Source: Thalassocella blandensis (lineage in GTDB: Bacteria > Pseudomonadota > Gammaproteobacteria > Pseudomonadales > Cellvibrionaceae). Taken from it: a stretch of 64,000 bases of DNA. Position numbers and translations under genes: made by a program. Positions 8,453-15,542 of the stretch are shown piece by piece (the stretch's first letter is position 1; the number at the start of each line of letters is the position of its first letter). The stretch spans positions 62,001 through 126,000 of the forward strand of contig CABFPG010000001.1 in NCBI GenBank assembly GCA_902141825.1. Direction: 5' to 3'. Below the pieces are notes generated by a model that saw only the letters and a list, made by a program, of their open reading frames with translations, ran no database searches and was not told where the DNA came from.

Positions 8453-8875
8453 TTAATACGTAACGGAAAGCGAGTTTCGCTGTGATACCAGAAACAGGGA
8501 TTTAGCTTTTTCTTTTGTTACACACACATAGGCACTCGACGTTGATGACTGTATCATCAACCCCTCTACAGCATTCATGTTTAACAACATGTTTAATGCG
8601 CTCTCCCAGATCGTGCCACCGTAAATAGTTGTAAGGCGTTCATCCTCTGAAGAGGTATAGAGTATAAACGCGGTTAAATTTCCATTCACTTTTACAATGG
8701 GAATCTGATTTTTATCTTCTTCATTGGTTTTTAAAAAAAGTTCTCGCCCCTTTAGACCTGCAAAAAGCTTATCCACATCGGTTTCACTCTTGCTTTCTGC
8801 TGCCTTACCGACCAGATCTTCGATTGTTAATCCACCACCTGAAGGTTCATCTTCATAAGATTCATCATCATACAT
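8453..8875 (-). CDS. SseB-domain-like small acidic protein (140 aa)
   Basis: The N-terminal 35 residues are very acidic (MYDDESYEDE). The rest (about 38-135) looks like a single SseB-type alpha/beta domain: IPIVKVNGNLTAFILYTS, then a Gly-Gly-x-x-W turn, a helix LNMLLNM, and EGLMIQSSTSSAYVCV. I chose the ATG at 8875 because a GAGG site lies 8 bases before it; the GTG at 8884 is inside that site. It is the third gene of an operon with a CesT-like chaperone. Domain assignment is by eye and could be wrong. It might be a regulator, a second chaperone or a secreted protein. Confidence 0.5.
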   Translation of the reverse strand: MYDDESYEDEPSGGGLTIEDLVGKAAESKSETDVDKLFAGLKGRELFLKTNEEDKNQIPIVKVNGNLTAFILYTSSEDERLTTIYGGTIWESALNMLLNMNAVEGLMIQSSTSSAYVCVTKEKAKSLFLVSQRNSLSVTY

Positions 8876-8911
8876 ATCATTCACCTCAACCCGAAAAGGA
8901 CTGACTCATCG

Positions 8912-9331
8912 TTATCGCGTATAAATATTAATAGATGCCCCTTGAGGCAAAGAAGAGAACCCAGTATCTTTCAAATCCGGGTTATTTCCCATGCTCAACC
9001 CCTTCTCTTTTAGCTCATTCATTTTATTTTGCATGTTCTGTAACTGAGCCAAAAACTGGCGACACGGCAACATGGAGCCCGGAAGATTATTTTCAGACTT
9101 TTGAGTTTTTTGAACAGAGCTTGTGTCACTTTCCTTACTTTGCTCAGCTTTTAGGGCCTGAATGGAGGCAGTGACAGGCGCTAACATTGCCGCAGCAGCA
9201 AACATGGGTTTGACGCCGTTCACGTTAAGCTCATGCCCCACTTTCTGAATTTTGTTTTGCGCTGAAGTAGCAGCGGTTTCGACCAAGCTGTTCGAAGGTG
9301 CGACGTGGTTTAAATTTACAGAGCCAATCAT
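8912..9331 (-). CDS. Candidate T3SS substrate (139 aa), unknown
   Basis: No known domain is recognised. The N-terminus is Ser/Asn/Val/Ala-rich without a Sec signal. A hydrophobic Ala-rich segment lies at about 42-62 (PMFAAAAMLAPVTASIQAL), then a Ser/Lys/Gln-rich linker, and a short predicted coiled coil (FLAQLQNMQNKMNELKEKG, about 94-112). I chose the ATG at 9331; the upstream GTG at 9340 has no better ribosome-binding site. It lies directly downstream of a CesT-like chaperone gene (32-base gap), the usual place for the chaperone's cargo, so a secreted role is inferred. Confidence 0.55.
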   Translation of the reverse strand: MIGSVNLNHVAPSNSLVETAATSAQNKIQKVGHELNVNGVKPMFAAAAMLAPVTASIQALKAEQSKESDTSSVQKTQKSENNLPGSMLPCRQFLAQLQNMQNKMNELKEKGLSMGNNPDLKDTGFSSLPQGASINIYTR

Positions 9332-9363
9332 AGAAATCACTTACTCATTAATTAAATTGAATA

Positions 9364-9753
9364 TCACAGATTCAATATGCGAATTACTTTCTGCTTCACT
9401 GGCACCATGGCGCTAATGGTATCCAGCAATAAGTTTTCTGATGCAAGTTGCGCAGGCAGAGTATTAAAGTAACGCAATGTATTTGTGCTCTTGTGGAAGC
9501 CCAGCCAACCGCAACAGAGTACATCCAGCCGACTGTTTAATTGCAGAATCGCCTCTAAGTGCTGGAGATTACTTCCCAACGAAGAGATGCTGCAAATTTC
9601 CATATGCACGATATACACCGGCGACGGTTCAGGAAATTCCAGATACACCTTATCATCATTGATACTGATTACGGCCGCACCTTCTACCAATGGGATTTGC
9701 TTGCCTAATTTTTGAGACAGTTTTTTTAACAACTGATGCTTCTGCGTATGCAT
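9364..9753 (-). CDS. CesT-family type III secretion chaperone (129 aa)
   Basis: A second CesT-like chaperone. The order is typical: N-terminal helix (QLLKKLSQKLGKQ), strand block with VSINDDKVYLEFPEPSP, the central helix QHLEAILQLNS, a strand pair LCCGWLGFHKSTNTLRYFNTLP, and the C-terminal helix LLLDTISAMVPVKQKVIRIL. The frame runs further up, but the ATG at 9753 has an AGGA site 8 bases before it and begins the family fold. It heads a three-gene operon (9753 to 8453) driven by hrp-box-like promoter P2. Confidence 0.65.
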   Translation of the reverse strand: MHTQKHQLLKKLSQKLGKQIPLVEGAAVISINDDKVYLEFPEPSPVYIVHMEICSISSLGSNLQHLEAILQLNSRLDVLCCGWLGFHKSTNTLRYFNTLPAQLASENLLLDTISAMVPVKQKVIRILNL

Positions 9754-9848
9754 TTCGCCAATCCTGTATAAATTTGGTGGGAGTAGGTCAACCGCCAACA
9801 TCACCACGTCAAGAAGTGAAAGAGTCGCAGGCAATACCCGCTGGTATA

Positions 9849-9876
9849 TAAGTGATAAAAATAAACGATTAGTTCC
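9849..9876 (-). promoter_or_regulatory. hrp-box-like promoter P2 (GGAACT-N15-TCAC)
   Basis: Read on the minus strand: GGAACT (9876-9871), 15 bases, then TCACTTA (9855-9849). It fits GGAACC-N15/16-CCACNNA with one change in each half. The start codon of the chaperone operon is about 100 bases downstream at 9753. Confidence 0.58.
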
Positions 9877-10099
9877 ATAAACAGAGTTTCTGTCTCAGTC
9901 AATCGAAATGACAAAAGATACTTTCAGGAGACTAAATGGACAGGTGCTGTTTTGTGAAGTACTGACTATTTAGATGTGATGCGGTTGATGAGATTGTTTT
10001 GCACGCAGTCTTTTTGCGCGTGAACACTCCCCTCCCAACTAAGAGAAAAAAGCAACCTGCTAGCGATGAAGGGAGAAAAATAATAGCGGTTACCAGACT

Positions 10100-10138
10100 A
10101 AAAAAGCGCTCCTGGACCGGGTGAAATCCTTGGAGCGC
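10100..10138 (-). terminator. Rho-independent terminator of 61-aa gene
   Basis: On the minus strand GCGCTCC pairs with GGAGCGC around an inner CCxxGG stem, followed by six T. It lies 10 bases after the stop codon of the small gene at 10149-10334. Confidence 0.87.
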
Positions 10139-10148
10139 GACAAGCTTT

Positions 10149-10334
10149 TTAGAATTCAGCGTTTGTAGTTTTTTCCTGGTTTGGAGAAAACGCTTTTTCT
10201 TCTGGGGCTTCTTTTTTAGAATCATCACCAAGCAATTTATCCATTGCACGGCCACCAACTTCTCCGGCAGCACCTTGTAAAATACCTTGTCCAACTGTAC
10301 GAGCAACGGCTCCAGCAACTAATGGTAACGGCAT
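10149..10334 (-). CDS. Small candidate secreted protein (61 aa)
   Basis: A 61-residue protein with its own promoter element, a perfect AGGAG ribosome-binding site 7 bases before the ATG, and its own terminator, so it is almost certainly expressed as a single gene. Residues 1-35 are small, hydrophobic and Gly-rich (VAGAVARTVGQGIL), and residues 36-61 are charged (LLGDDSKKEAPEEK). The opening MPLPLVAGAVARTVGQ resembles the start of the 222-residue cargo protein. It may be a small T3SS substrate or a truncated relative of one. No database family is recognised. Confidence 0.65.
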   Translation of the reverse strand: MPLPLVAGAVARTVGQGILQGAAGEVGGRAMDKLLGDDSKKEAPEEKAFSPNQEKTTNAEF

Positions 10335-10431
10335 ATTGAATCTCCTGTAATCGATTTCAAAGTAAAAGTAAGAATAATAATAATGAAAGAAAGTAAATTA
10401 CTGCGGCAACTCACATTCAAGTTACGTATAT

Positions 10432-10459
10432 AAAGTGGGGAAGAAGCAAGAAAAGTTCA
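10432..10459 (-). promoter_or_regulatory. hrp-box-like promoter P3 (TGAACT-N15-CCAC)
   Basis: On the minus strand: TGAACT (10459-10454), 15 bases, then CCACTTT (10438-10432). The start codon of the 61-residue gene is about 100 bases downstream, nearly the same spacing as for P2. Confidence 0.57.
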
Positions 10460-10544
10460 CCGTCCGAGGTCATCTAACAAATTGTTTTTAAAGCATTTTT
10501 TATTATGCAAACTCTGTCACAGTCCATTTTCAAGTACCTCAAAA

Positions 10545-10595
10545 CAAAAAAAGAAAGACCAGCCTTGCAAGCGTTTTCACTTGTATTGCAAGGCC
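10545..10595 (-). terminator. Terminator of 323-aa translocator-like gene
   Basis: On the minus strand GCCTTGCAA and TTGCAAGGC form a 9-bp stem with a 15-base loop, followed by a T-rich tract ending in seven T. It lies about 55 bases after the stop codon at 10648. Confidence 0.75.
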
Positions 10596-10647
10596 GAACT
10601 TTCGATTGCACATTGATTATTAGCGTCCGTTCTGGAGTTAATTTATT

Positions 10648-11619
10648 TTAGGTAAATATATTGCCGTTATGATCCGCCTCTTTACCAGTGAAATCTTTTC
10701 CTGTTTTAATCTCATGGATATTTTCAGCAGTGGTCATGGCAACATTGGTCGCCACTCCTGCAGCGATACCGGCTGGCCCACCCAATAACATGGTCGCGCC
10801 TTCAGCCACACCTTTACCAAAGGCTAATGCACCTTTTCCTAGCGTGTCCCAGAATCCCCTTCCTTCACCAATTGCTTCAAGCGTCGGTCCCCATACAATA
10901 TTCAACAATGGGATTTTGTTGAGAACCTTACCCACTTCACCGGCAAACCATTGGAAGTTGTCTTTATTTGAACCATCTAAACGCACATGGGTATCATTGG
11001 TTTTATCCAATTGGCGACTGGCAGGAAGAGAACCGTATCCCTGCTCAGCAAAGTCTTTAAGCATTCCCGCTTCTGTACCATGACGAGCATCACCATCTTT
11101 GGTTATACCTTCTATATTGCCATCTCCGGCATTCTTACGCTCACCGCCTTCACGATTTTGGGCGTTATCAATGTAGTTCAATACTTTCGACATGTTATAC
11201 GCAGCATCCGCACGTGATTTTGGATCGGGGTTAGCGTCAGTCCAATCACCACACTGCTTTTTCAACTCTTCTCGTTTAATATCTTTTTGATTACCAAGAT
11301 TTTTCAACGCTGGATTATCGTTAATAATTTCTTCCGCGCTGCGGTTGTCTCCAGGTGGGCGGCCACTGGCTTGCGTAGGGCGTTCCATAAAGTTCGCCTC
11401 GCCTTTACCACTTTCTAAATATTTCAAGCCCAGGTTAATCGCAGTAGTTGAATACTTAGCCGCTTTAGCAAGCTTCAGCCATTTGGCCATCGCTTCCCCA
11501 GATTCCTGACTACCTTGCGTTGTTGCTTTTGGTGCTGCCTGCCCTGCTGCCTTGCCTCCAGTTTTCCCGGCCGCTTTAAAGCCGGAAGAAAATAGTTTAC
11601 CTAATGCCGATAAGCTCAT
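10648..11619 (-). CDS. HrpF/NopX-like type III translocator or effector, copy 1 (323 aa)
   Basis: The central block (about 75-225) contains NPALKNLGNQKDIKR, a CGDW turn, NPDPKSRADAAYNM, GDGNIEGIT and ARHGTEAGMLKDFAEQGYGSLP. I recall this pattern from the HrpF/NopX/HrpK group of T3SS translocators. The N-terminus (about 1-45) is Gly/Ala/Lys-rich, like a T3SS export signal, and the C-terminal part (about 260-305) is a long Gly/Ala-rich hydrophobic segment that could enter a host membrane. There is no Sec signal peptide. An AAGGT site lies 8 bases before the ATG. A close paralogue sits 318 bases upstream in tandem. Family naming is from memory of motifs and needs a profile search; placement in the T3SS island supports it. 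Confidence 0.62.
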   Translation of the reverse strand: MSLSALGKLFSSGFKAAGKTGGKAAGQAAPKATTQGSQESGEAMAKWLKLAKAAKYSTTAINLGLKYLESGKGEANFMERPTQASGRPPGDNRSAEEIINDNPALKNLGNQKDIKREELKKQCGDWTDANPDPKSRADAAYNMSKVLNYIDNAQNREGGERKNAGDGNIEGITKDGDARHGTEAGMLKDFAEQGYGSLPASRQLDKTNDTHVRLDGSNKDNFQWFAGEVGKVLNKIPLLNIVWGPTLEAIGEGRGFWDTLGKGALAFGKGVAEGATMLLGGPAGIAAGVATNVAMTTAENIHEIKTGKDFTGKEADHNGNIFT

Positions 11620-11937
11620 AATGGATACCTTTTTAACAATGAATGTAATCGAACCAAAAGTTCAGAATGAGAAACACATATACTCATTAGACTCTATTGG
11701 CAGAAAGGTAAAAAGAGTTCAGCCGATTACACTGAGGAAGGTTGGCGAGCAGATAGAAGAGCCCGGCTTTTAGCGCTGTCTCTCATCTGTGCGAAGAAAA
11801 CTTATTTCATTTAAGAAGTGTGGAACTTTTTATTTATTTAAATATAAACACAAAATTGAACAACGGAAACTTGATGCATCGAACTGCACAACCCCCTTTC
11901 GCTACTCCAAAGAGGATTGCGCATTTATTTTGCTGGA
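11620..11937. other. Intergenic region between tandem translocator-like genes
   Basis: This 318-base gap holds promoter element P4 (11694-11721). A short rightward open frame within it has no ribosome-binding site and is judged non-coding. No clear terminator for the upstream copy is seen. Confidence 0.65.
11694..11721 (-). promoter_or_regulatory. hrp-box-like promoter P4 (TGAACT-N15-CCAA)
   Basis: On the minus strand: TGAACT (11721-11716), 15 bases, then CCAATAG (11700-11694). The start codon of the 323-residue gene is 75 bases downstream. The -10 half has CCAA where P1 and P3 have CCAC, as in P5. Confidence 0.5.
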
Positions 11938-12906
11938 CTAGGTAAAGATGTTACCACCATGATCCACTTCACTTCCGGTAATCGTTTTCCCAGTGGTTTG
12001 CTCTGTGACGGTTTCGGCTGTAATCATCGCGGTATCGATTGCAGCAGTTGCAGCAATCGATGCAGGGCCACCGATAAAAGTAGTTACCGCACTAAAGGCG
12101 CCCTGGGCAATTCCCAGAAAACCTTTTGCCAGGGTATCACCAAGGCCACGGCCCTCACCAAACCCTTCAAACACAGGCCCGAGTATGCCGCCGATAATGG
12201 GGATCTTATTAAAGATTTTACCCATCTCGCCCATGCCCCATTGAAAATTGTCTTTATTGGAGCCGTCCAGGCGAACATGTGTATCATTTGTTTGGTCCAG
12301 CTGACGCGTCTCTGGCAGAGATCCATAACCCTGTTCAGCGAAGTCCTTTAACATCCCCGCTTCTGTTCCATGACGTGCATCTCCATCGCTGGTGATGCCC
12401 TCGATATTTCCATCTCCAGAGTTCTGCCTTTCATTTCCCTGACGATCCTGCGTGTTATCAATATAATTCAGCACTTTTGACATGTTATAAGCAGCATCAG
12501 CTCGTGATTTAGGATCGGGATTGTTTTCAGTCCAGTCACCACAGCGCTTCATTAGCTCGTCACGCTTGATGTCTTTTTGATTTCCCAGATTTTTCAATGC
12601 AGGATTATCATTAATAATTTCCTCTGCACTGCGATTGTCACCTGGCGGCCTGCCACTGGATTCACTTGGACTTTCCATGAAATTCGCCTCACCGTGGCCC
12701 TTCTCCATATACTTAATTCCCATGTTTATTGCCATGGTGGAATACTTGCCAGCTTTGGCTATATTGAGCCATTTTTTCATTGCCGCATCGGCTTCTTCAC
12801 TTCCCTGCTTGGCAGGTTTTGGCGCTTGACCTGCTGCCTTTCCTGCACCCCCGGCCCCTTTGGACCCGGAAGTAAAAAGTTTAGTTAAACTACTGGGTAG
12901 TCTCAT
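11938..12906 (-). CDS. HrpF/NopX-like type III translocator or effector, copy 2 (322 aa)
   Basis: A close paralogue of the product of 10648-11619. From the EANFME block to DNFQW (about residues 74-224) the two are nearly identical, including NPALKNLGNQKDIKR, the CGDW turn and HGTEAGMLKDFAEQGYGSLP. The hydrophobic C-terminal third has diverged (GGILGPVFEGFGEGRG against NIVWGPTLEAIGEGRG). I chose the ATG at 12906, with AAGGTG 6 bases before it, because the product then starts MRLPSSLTKLFTSG, which aligns with MSLSALGKLFSSG of copy 1. The GTG at 12915 overlaps that site. Both copies end in a short Asn/Gly tail (GGNIFT, NGNIFT). Confidence 0.62.
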   Translation of the reverse strand: MRLPSSLTKLFTSGSKGAGGAGKAAGQAPKPAKQGSEEADAAMKKWLNIAKAGKYSTMAINMGIKYMEKGHGEANFMESPSESSGRPPGDNRSAEEIINDNPALKNLGNQKDIKRDELMKRCGDWTENNPDPKSRADAAYNMSKVLNYIDNTQDRQGNERQNSGDGNIEGITSDGDARHGTEAGMLKDFAEQGYGSLPETRQLDQTNDTHVRLDGSNKDNFQWGMGEMGKIFNKIPIIGGILGPVFEGFGEGRGLGDTLAKGFLGIAQGAFSAVTTFIGGPASIAATAAIDTAMITAETVTEQTTGKTITGSEVDHGGNIFT

Positions 12907-12984
12907 AATTGGCACCTTCGCTAATAGATTTTAATTAAATATCACACTCCTAATACAACGAGATAAACATCGACTCATTACCTT

Positions 12985-13012
12985 AAGTTGGCGCACATTT
13001 TTTAATAGTTCA
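12985..13012 (-). promoter_or_regulatory. hrp-box-like promoter P5 (TGAACT-N15-CCAA)
   Basis: On the minus strand: TGAACT (13012-13007), 15 bases, then CCAACTT (12991-12985). The start codon of copy 2 at 12906 lies about 80 bases downstream, matching the spacing of P4 to copy 1. Confidence 0.52.
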
Positions 13013-13177
13013 AAAAAGCAAGGAAATGCCCAGAAAACAATCAGACTCGACTGGAAAATGGTTGCGACCTACGGGCAAAAAAATGCCAGATTAAACACAA
13101 TAATGCCCAAAGGAGATGAATAGAGATGGGAAAAATCCAAAAAGGAGAGATTTAAATAGCCCTTGAATGAGGCAGAA

Positions 13178-13213
13178 TTGGAGGTAGTGTTGGAGGCAGG
13201 GTTGGGGTAGAGC
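13178..13213. repeat. 12-bp tandem repeat, three units
   Basis: TTGGAGGTAGTG, TTGGAGGCAGGG and TTGGGGTAGAGC follow head to tail. The G-rich strand is the plus strand. It lies between the T3SS island and the selO stop codon. Confidence 0.75.
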
Positions 13214-13299
13214 CTGGAGCGACCACACACGAAAATATCTTGTTAATTACATCAGGTGAACACCCTGAAAACAGGTAACTAACAAAGGACAATAGCCAA

Positions 13300-14895
13300 T
13301 CAGGAACTACAGGATAGCGTTGAACAGCCCGCTTTATTTTTTGCCCAATCAGGACGTTTTTGATAGTAACTGTCGTATTTACTATGTTCAGTATAGGGAG
13401 TCTGTAAGGCATCTAACAAACGAAGAACCTCTTGCATATCTCCCTGGTAAGCAAGATCTATAGCTTGTTGACTCAGATAATTTCGCAGAATAAATGCCGG
13501 ATTCGTTTTTTGCATTTGTGCGGTTCGCTCTTGTGGCGCTACATTTTCACTTAACACTTTATCGCGATACCGCGCCATCCATGCATGCCAGAGCAGGACC
13601 TGATCTTCCTCCAATGGAATGTAACTAAGAGGTTGCAAAAACGCCTCTAATTGCGCAATCGTCGGTACGACATCTAATGATAAATGGCTGAGTTGTCGAA
13701 AAAACAACGTCATATCCACTTGATTATTATGCATTAACGATTCTAATTCAGCGAAAAATGTTTGCCAGTATTCGCTATGCTGAACATCTATGGCGTACAA
13801 CCCGCATTTTTCCCCCATCATCTTCAACCAATCACGTTCATATTGCTGCCCAAACCCGACCAATAACGTCTCCAGCGATTGTGTTGACTGAATAAGTGGG
13901 AACAGTGCATTCGCGAGCTTTAATAAATTCCACTGCGCTATAGGTGCCTGATTGGCAAAGCGGTATCGACGATGTTGAGCATCCGTAGTATTCGGCGTCC
14001 AATTCGGATCAAAGTTATCGAGCCAGCCATAAGGGCCATAATCGATTGTTAATCCGAGTATAGACATATTGTCGGTGTTCAAAACACCATGCACAAAACC
14101 GACTCGCGCCCATTCCAATACTAACTTACACGTACTGTCACACACCTGAGCAAACCAGTTCAGCACCCCTAATTCGGGATCTTTCTGGTAAGTAGTGTAG
14201 TGTTCTGGAAAGTATTCTTTTAAGGTGTATTCAACTAAAGTAGTTAGAGTCGAAAGGTCCTGCCGAGCAGCAAATATTTCATAGTTTCCAAAACGCAAAA
14301 AACTTTCCGCTACACGGCACACGACTGCACCAGGCTCCATTTGCGGATGGCCATCGTAAAACATATCTCGTTCTACAAGGTCACCCGTACTTATTAAACT
14401 CAGCGCGCGTGTTGTAGGAACACCGAGGTGGTGCATCGCTTCGCTGCAAAGAAACTCTCGAATGGAAGAGCGTAAAACCGCCAGCCCATCGGCAAATCGC
14501 GAGTATGGCGTTGGACCAGCGCCCTTTAGCTGCAATTGCCAACGCTTGTGATTTTTTCCGAGAATATCACCCAGGTTGATTGCACGCCCATCACCTAACT
14601 GTCCAGCCCAGTTGCCAAACTGATGACCGCCATAACACATGGCAAACGGTTTCATTTCCGGTAACACGGTGTTGCCTGAAAAAACATCCACAAACGTTTG
14701 CGAAGCACAAAAGGCTGGCTGCATACCAAGTTGGTCGGCTACACCGTCAGCCAAGGCAATGAGTTTTGGCTGATGTGGTTGTTTAGGTGTTACATGAGAA
14801 TACACCGCACCACTCACCTGCCGCGTTGAATTTTCCAGATTCTGATCCGCAGGTAAGGCCTGTTGAAAATGTTGGCCAAAAATCGGTGATGACAT
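13300..14895 (-). CDS. selO: Protein adenylyltransferase SelO (YdiU/UPF0061)
   Basis: SelO is a pseudokinase-fold enzyme that transfers AMP from ATP to Ser, Thr or Tyr of target proteins and is linked to redox stress. The 531-residue protein has family blocks FAMCYGGHQFGNWAGQLGDGRAINLGD (about 84-110), a Lys-containing LQLKGAGPTPYSRFADG loop, SSIREFLCSEAMHHLGVPTTRAL, and GVLNTDNMSILGLTIDYGPYGWLD with the metal-binding Asn/Asp residues. It ends in LSCSS; the Cys third from the end takes the place of the selenocysteine in animal SelO. Length is slightly above the usual 480-490 for bacteria. A 15-bp tandem repeat fills its immediate upstream region. Confidence 0.94.
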   Translation of the reverse strand: MSSPIFGQHFQQALPADQNLENSTRQVSGAVYSHVTPKQPHQPKLIALADGVADQLGMQPAFCASQTFVDVFSGNTVLPEMKPFAMCYGGHQFGNWAGQLGDGRAINLGDILGKNHKRWQLQLKGAGPTPYSRFADGLAVLRSSIREFLCSEAMHHLGVPTTRALSLISTGDLVERDMFYDGHPQMEPGAVVCRVAESFLRFGNYEIFAARQDLSTLTTLVEYTLKEYFPEHYTTYQKDPELGVLNWFAQVCDSTCKLVLEWARVGFVHGVLNTDNMSILGLTIDYGPYGWLDNFDPNWTPNTTDAQHRRYRFANQAPIAQWNLLKLANALFPLIQSTQSLETLLVGFGQQYERDWLKMMGEKCGLYAIDVQHSEYWQTFFAELESLMHNNQVDMTLFFRQLSHLSLDVVPTIAQLEAFLQPLSYIPLEEDQVLLWHAWMARYRDKVLSENVAPQERTAQMQKTNPAFILRNYLSQQAIDLAYQGDMQEVLRLLDALQTPYTEHSKYDSYYQKRPDWAKNKAGCSTLSCSS

Positions 14896-14900
14896 ATTCT

Positions 14901-14975
14901 GTGTGGCTCTTTATTGTGTGGATTTTTAATGTGTGATTCTTAATTGTGCGGTTTTTTGTTGTATGGTTTTTTATT
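14901..14975. repeat. 15-bp tandem repeat, five units, upstream of selO
   Basis: Five consecutive 15-mers (14901-14975) share the consensus GTGTGGTTTTTTATT; two more decayed units can be traced to about 15005. It begins 6 bases upstream of the selO start codon, so it occupies the leader where the ribosome-binding site should be. On the selO strand it reads as A-rich AATAAAAAACCACAC units. Confidence 0.88.
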
Positions 14976-15164
14976 GAATGTTGGTGTTGTGCGACGTTCT
15001 TGTTTGCTTTTGAATGGTGATCTATTTTTAGTGCTCTTTCTTTATTAGTGCTCTGTTGGAGTAGTATTCAAATAAGATCAAGTGCTCAGCATTTTCCTGC
15101 GAGTCTCTTCACATGCACAACCCGCCGTTACCGACGGGCATTCACAGGCCACTTCAAAGAAGCT

Positions 15165-15542
15165 TCACGCTAACACACTGAGCGGGGTTTTGAGCATGGC
15201 CACACTGACGATATAGAGGAAAACCACTAGCGCCAGAGCCCAACACGTAATTCTAACAGGCTTTGGACGATTAGGTTTTAACGCAAAAACACCCAGGACA
15301 ATATAAATCGGTAGCGCGATAATTTTTGCCAACAACCAAGGATGAGCGTGCGGTGACAAATGCGCCATAACAGCCAAGGTAAGGGCTGATACTAGCAACC
15401 CTGTATCAATAATATGGGGCAGAATTTTAACCGGCTTACGCTGCAGCATAGCGGAATCCTGCATCATCCATATACCGCGCAACACAAACCCTATAAACGA
15501 TAAACCTACAAAAGTGACATGCAAATGCTTTAAAAATTCCAC
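15165..15542 (-). CDS. SirB-family membrane protein
   Basis: A 125-residue inner-membrane protein with four predicted helices (about 5-25, 43-62, 69-88, 98-118). The layout HLHVTFVGLSFIGFVLRGIWMM followed by KILPHIIDTGLLVSALTLA matches the SirB family, named after a Salmonella invasion-gene study. The name does not prove a link to type III secretion. In most gammaproteobacteria the gene is chromosomal core. The start is a GTG with GGAG about 10 bases upstream. It is a single gene here. Confidence 0.85.
   Translation of the reverse strand: MEFLKHLHVTFVGLSFIGFVLRGIWMMQDSAMLQRKPVKILPHIIDTGLLVSALTLAVMAHLSPHAHPWLLAKIIALPIYIVLGVFALKPNRPKPVRITCWALALVVFLYIVSVAMLKTPLSVLA

Larger units (their letters stand above)
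9754..10148. other. Intergenic region with hrp-box-like promoter and terminator
   Basis: This 395-base gap holds promoter P2 of the chaperone operon (9849-9876) and the terminator of the 61-residue gene (10100-10138). Nothing else is recognised. Confidence 0.7.
10335..10647. other. Intergenic region between 61-aa and 323-aa genes
   Basis: This 313-base gap contains the promoter element P3 (10432-10459) of the 61-residue gene and the terminator of the 323-residue gene (10545-10595). No coding sequence is seen. Confidence 0.7.
12907..13299. other. Intergenic region between translocator-like gene and selO
   Basis: This 393-base gap holds promoter element P5 (12985-13012) and a 12-bp tandem repeat (13178-13213). 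No coding sequence is supported. Confidence 0.65.

Noticed and set aside
11552-11773. Rightward 73-codon open frame in the gap between translocator-like genes
   Set aside because: It overlaps the start and promoter of the 323-residue gene and lacks a ribosome-binding site.
11822-11850. GGAACT on the plus strand as a sixth hrp-box-like promoter
   Set aside because: The sequence 15 bases further is TATA rather than CCA, and no plus-strand gene follows.
13152-13412. Pro/Thr-rich leftward open frame of 86 codons
   Set aside because: Its composition comes from the 12-bp repeat at 13178-13213, and it overlaps the selO 3' end in another frame.
15165-15542. SirB-like gene as a regulator of the T3SS island
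   Set aside because: The family name comes from a Salmonella invasion screen, but the gene is widespread in bacteria without T3SS. It has no hrp-box-like promoter here.
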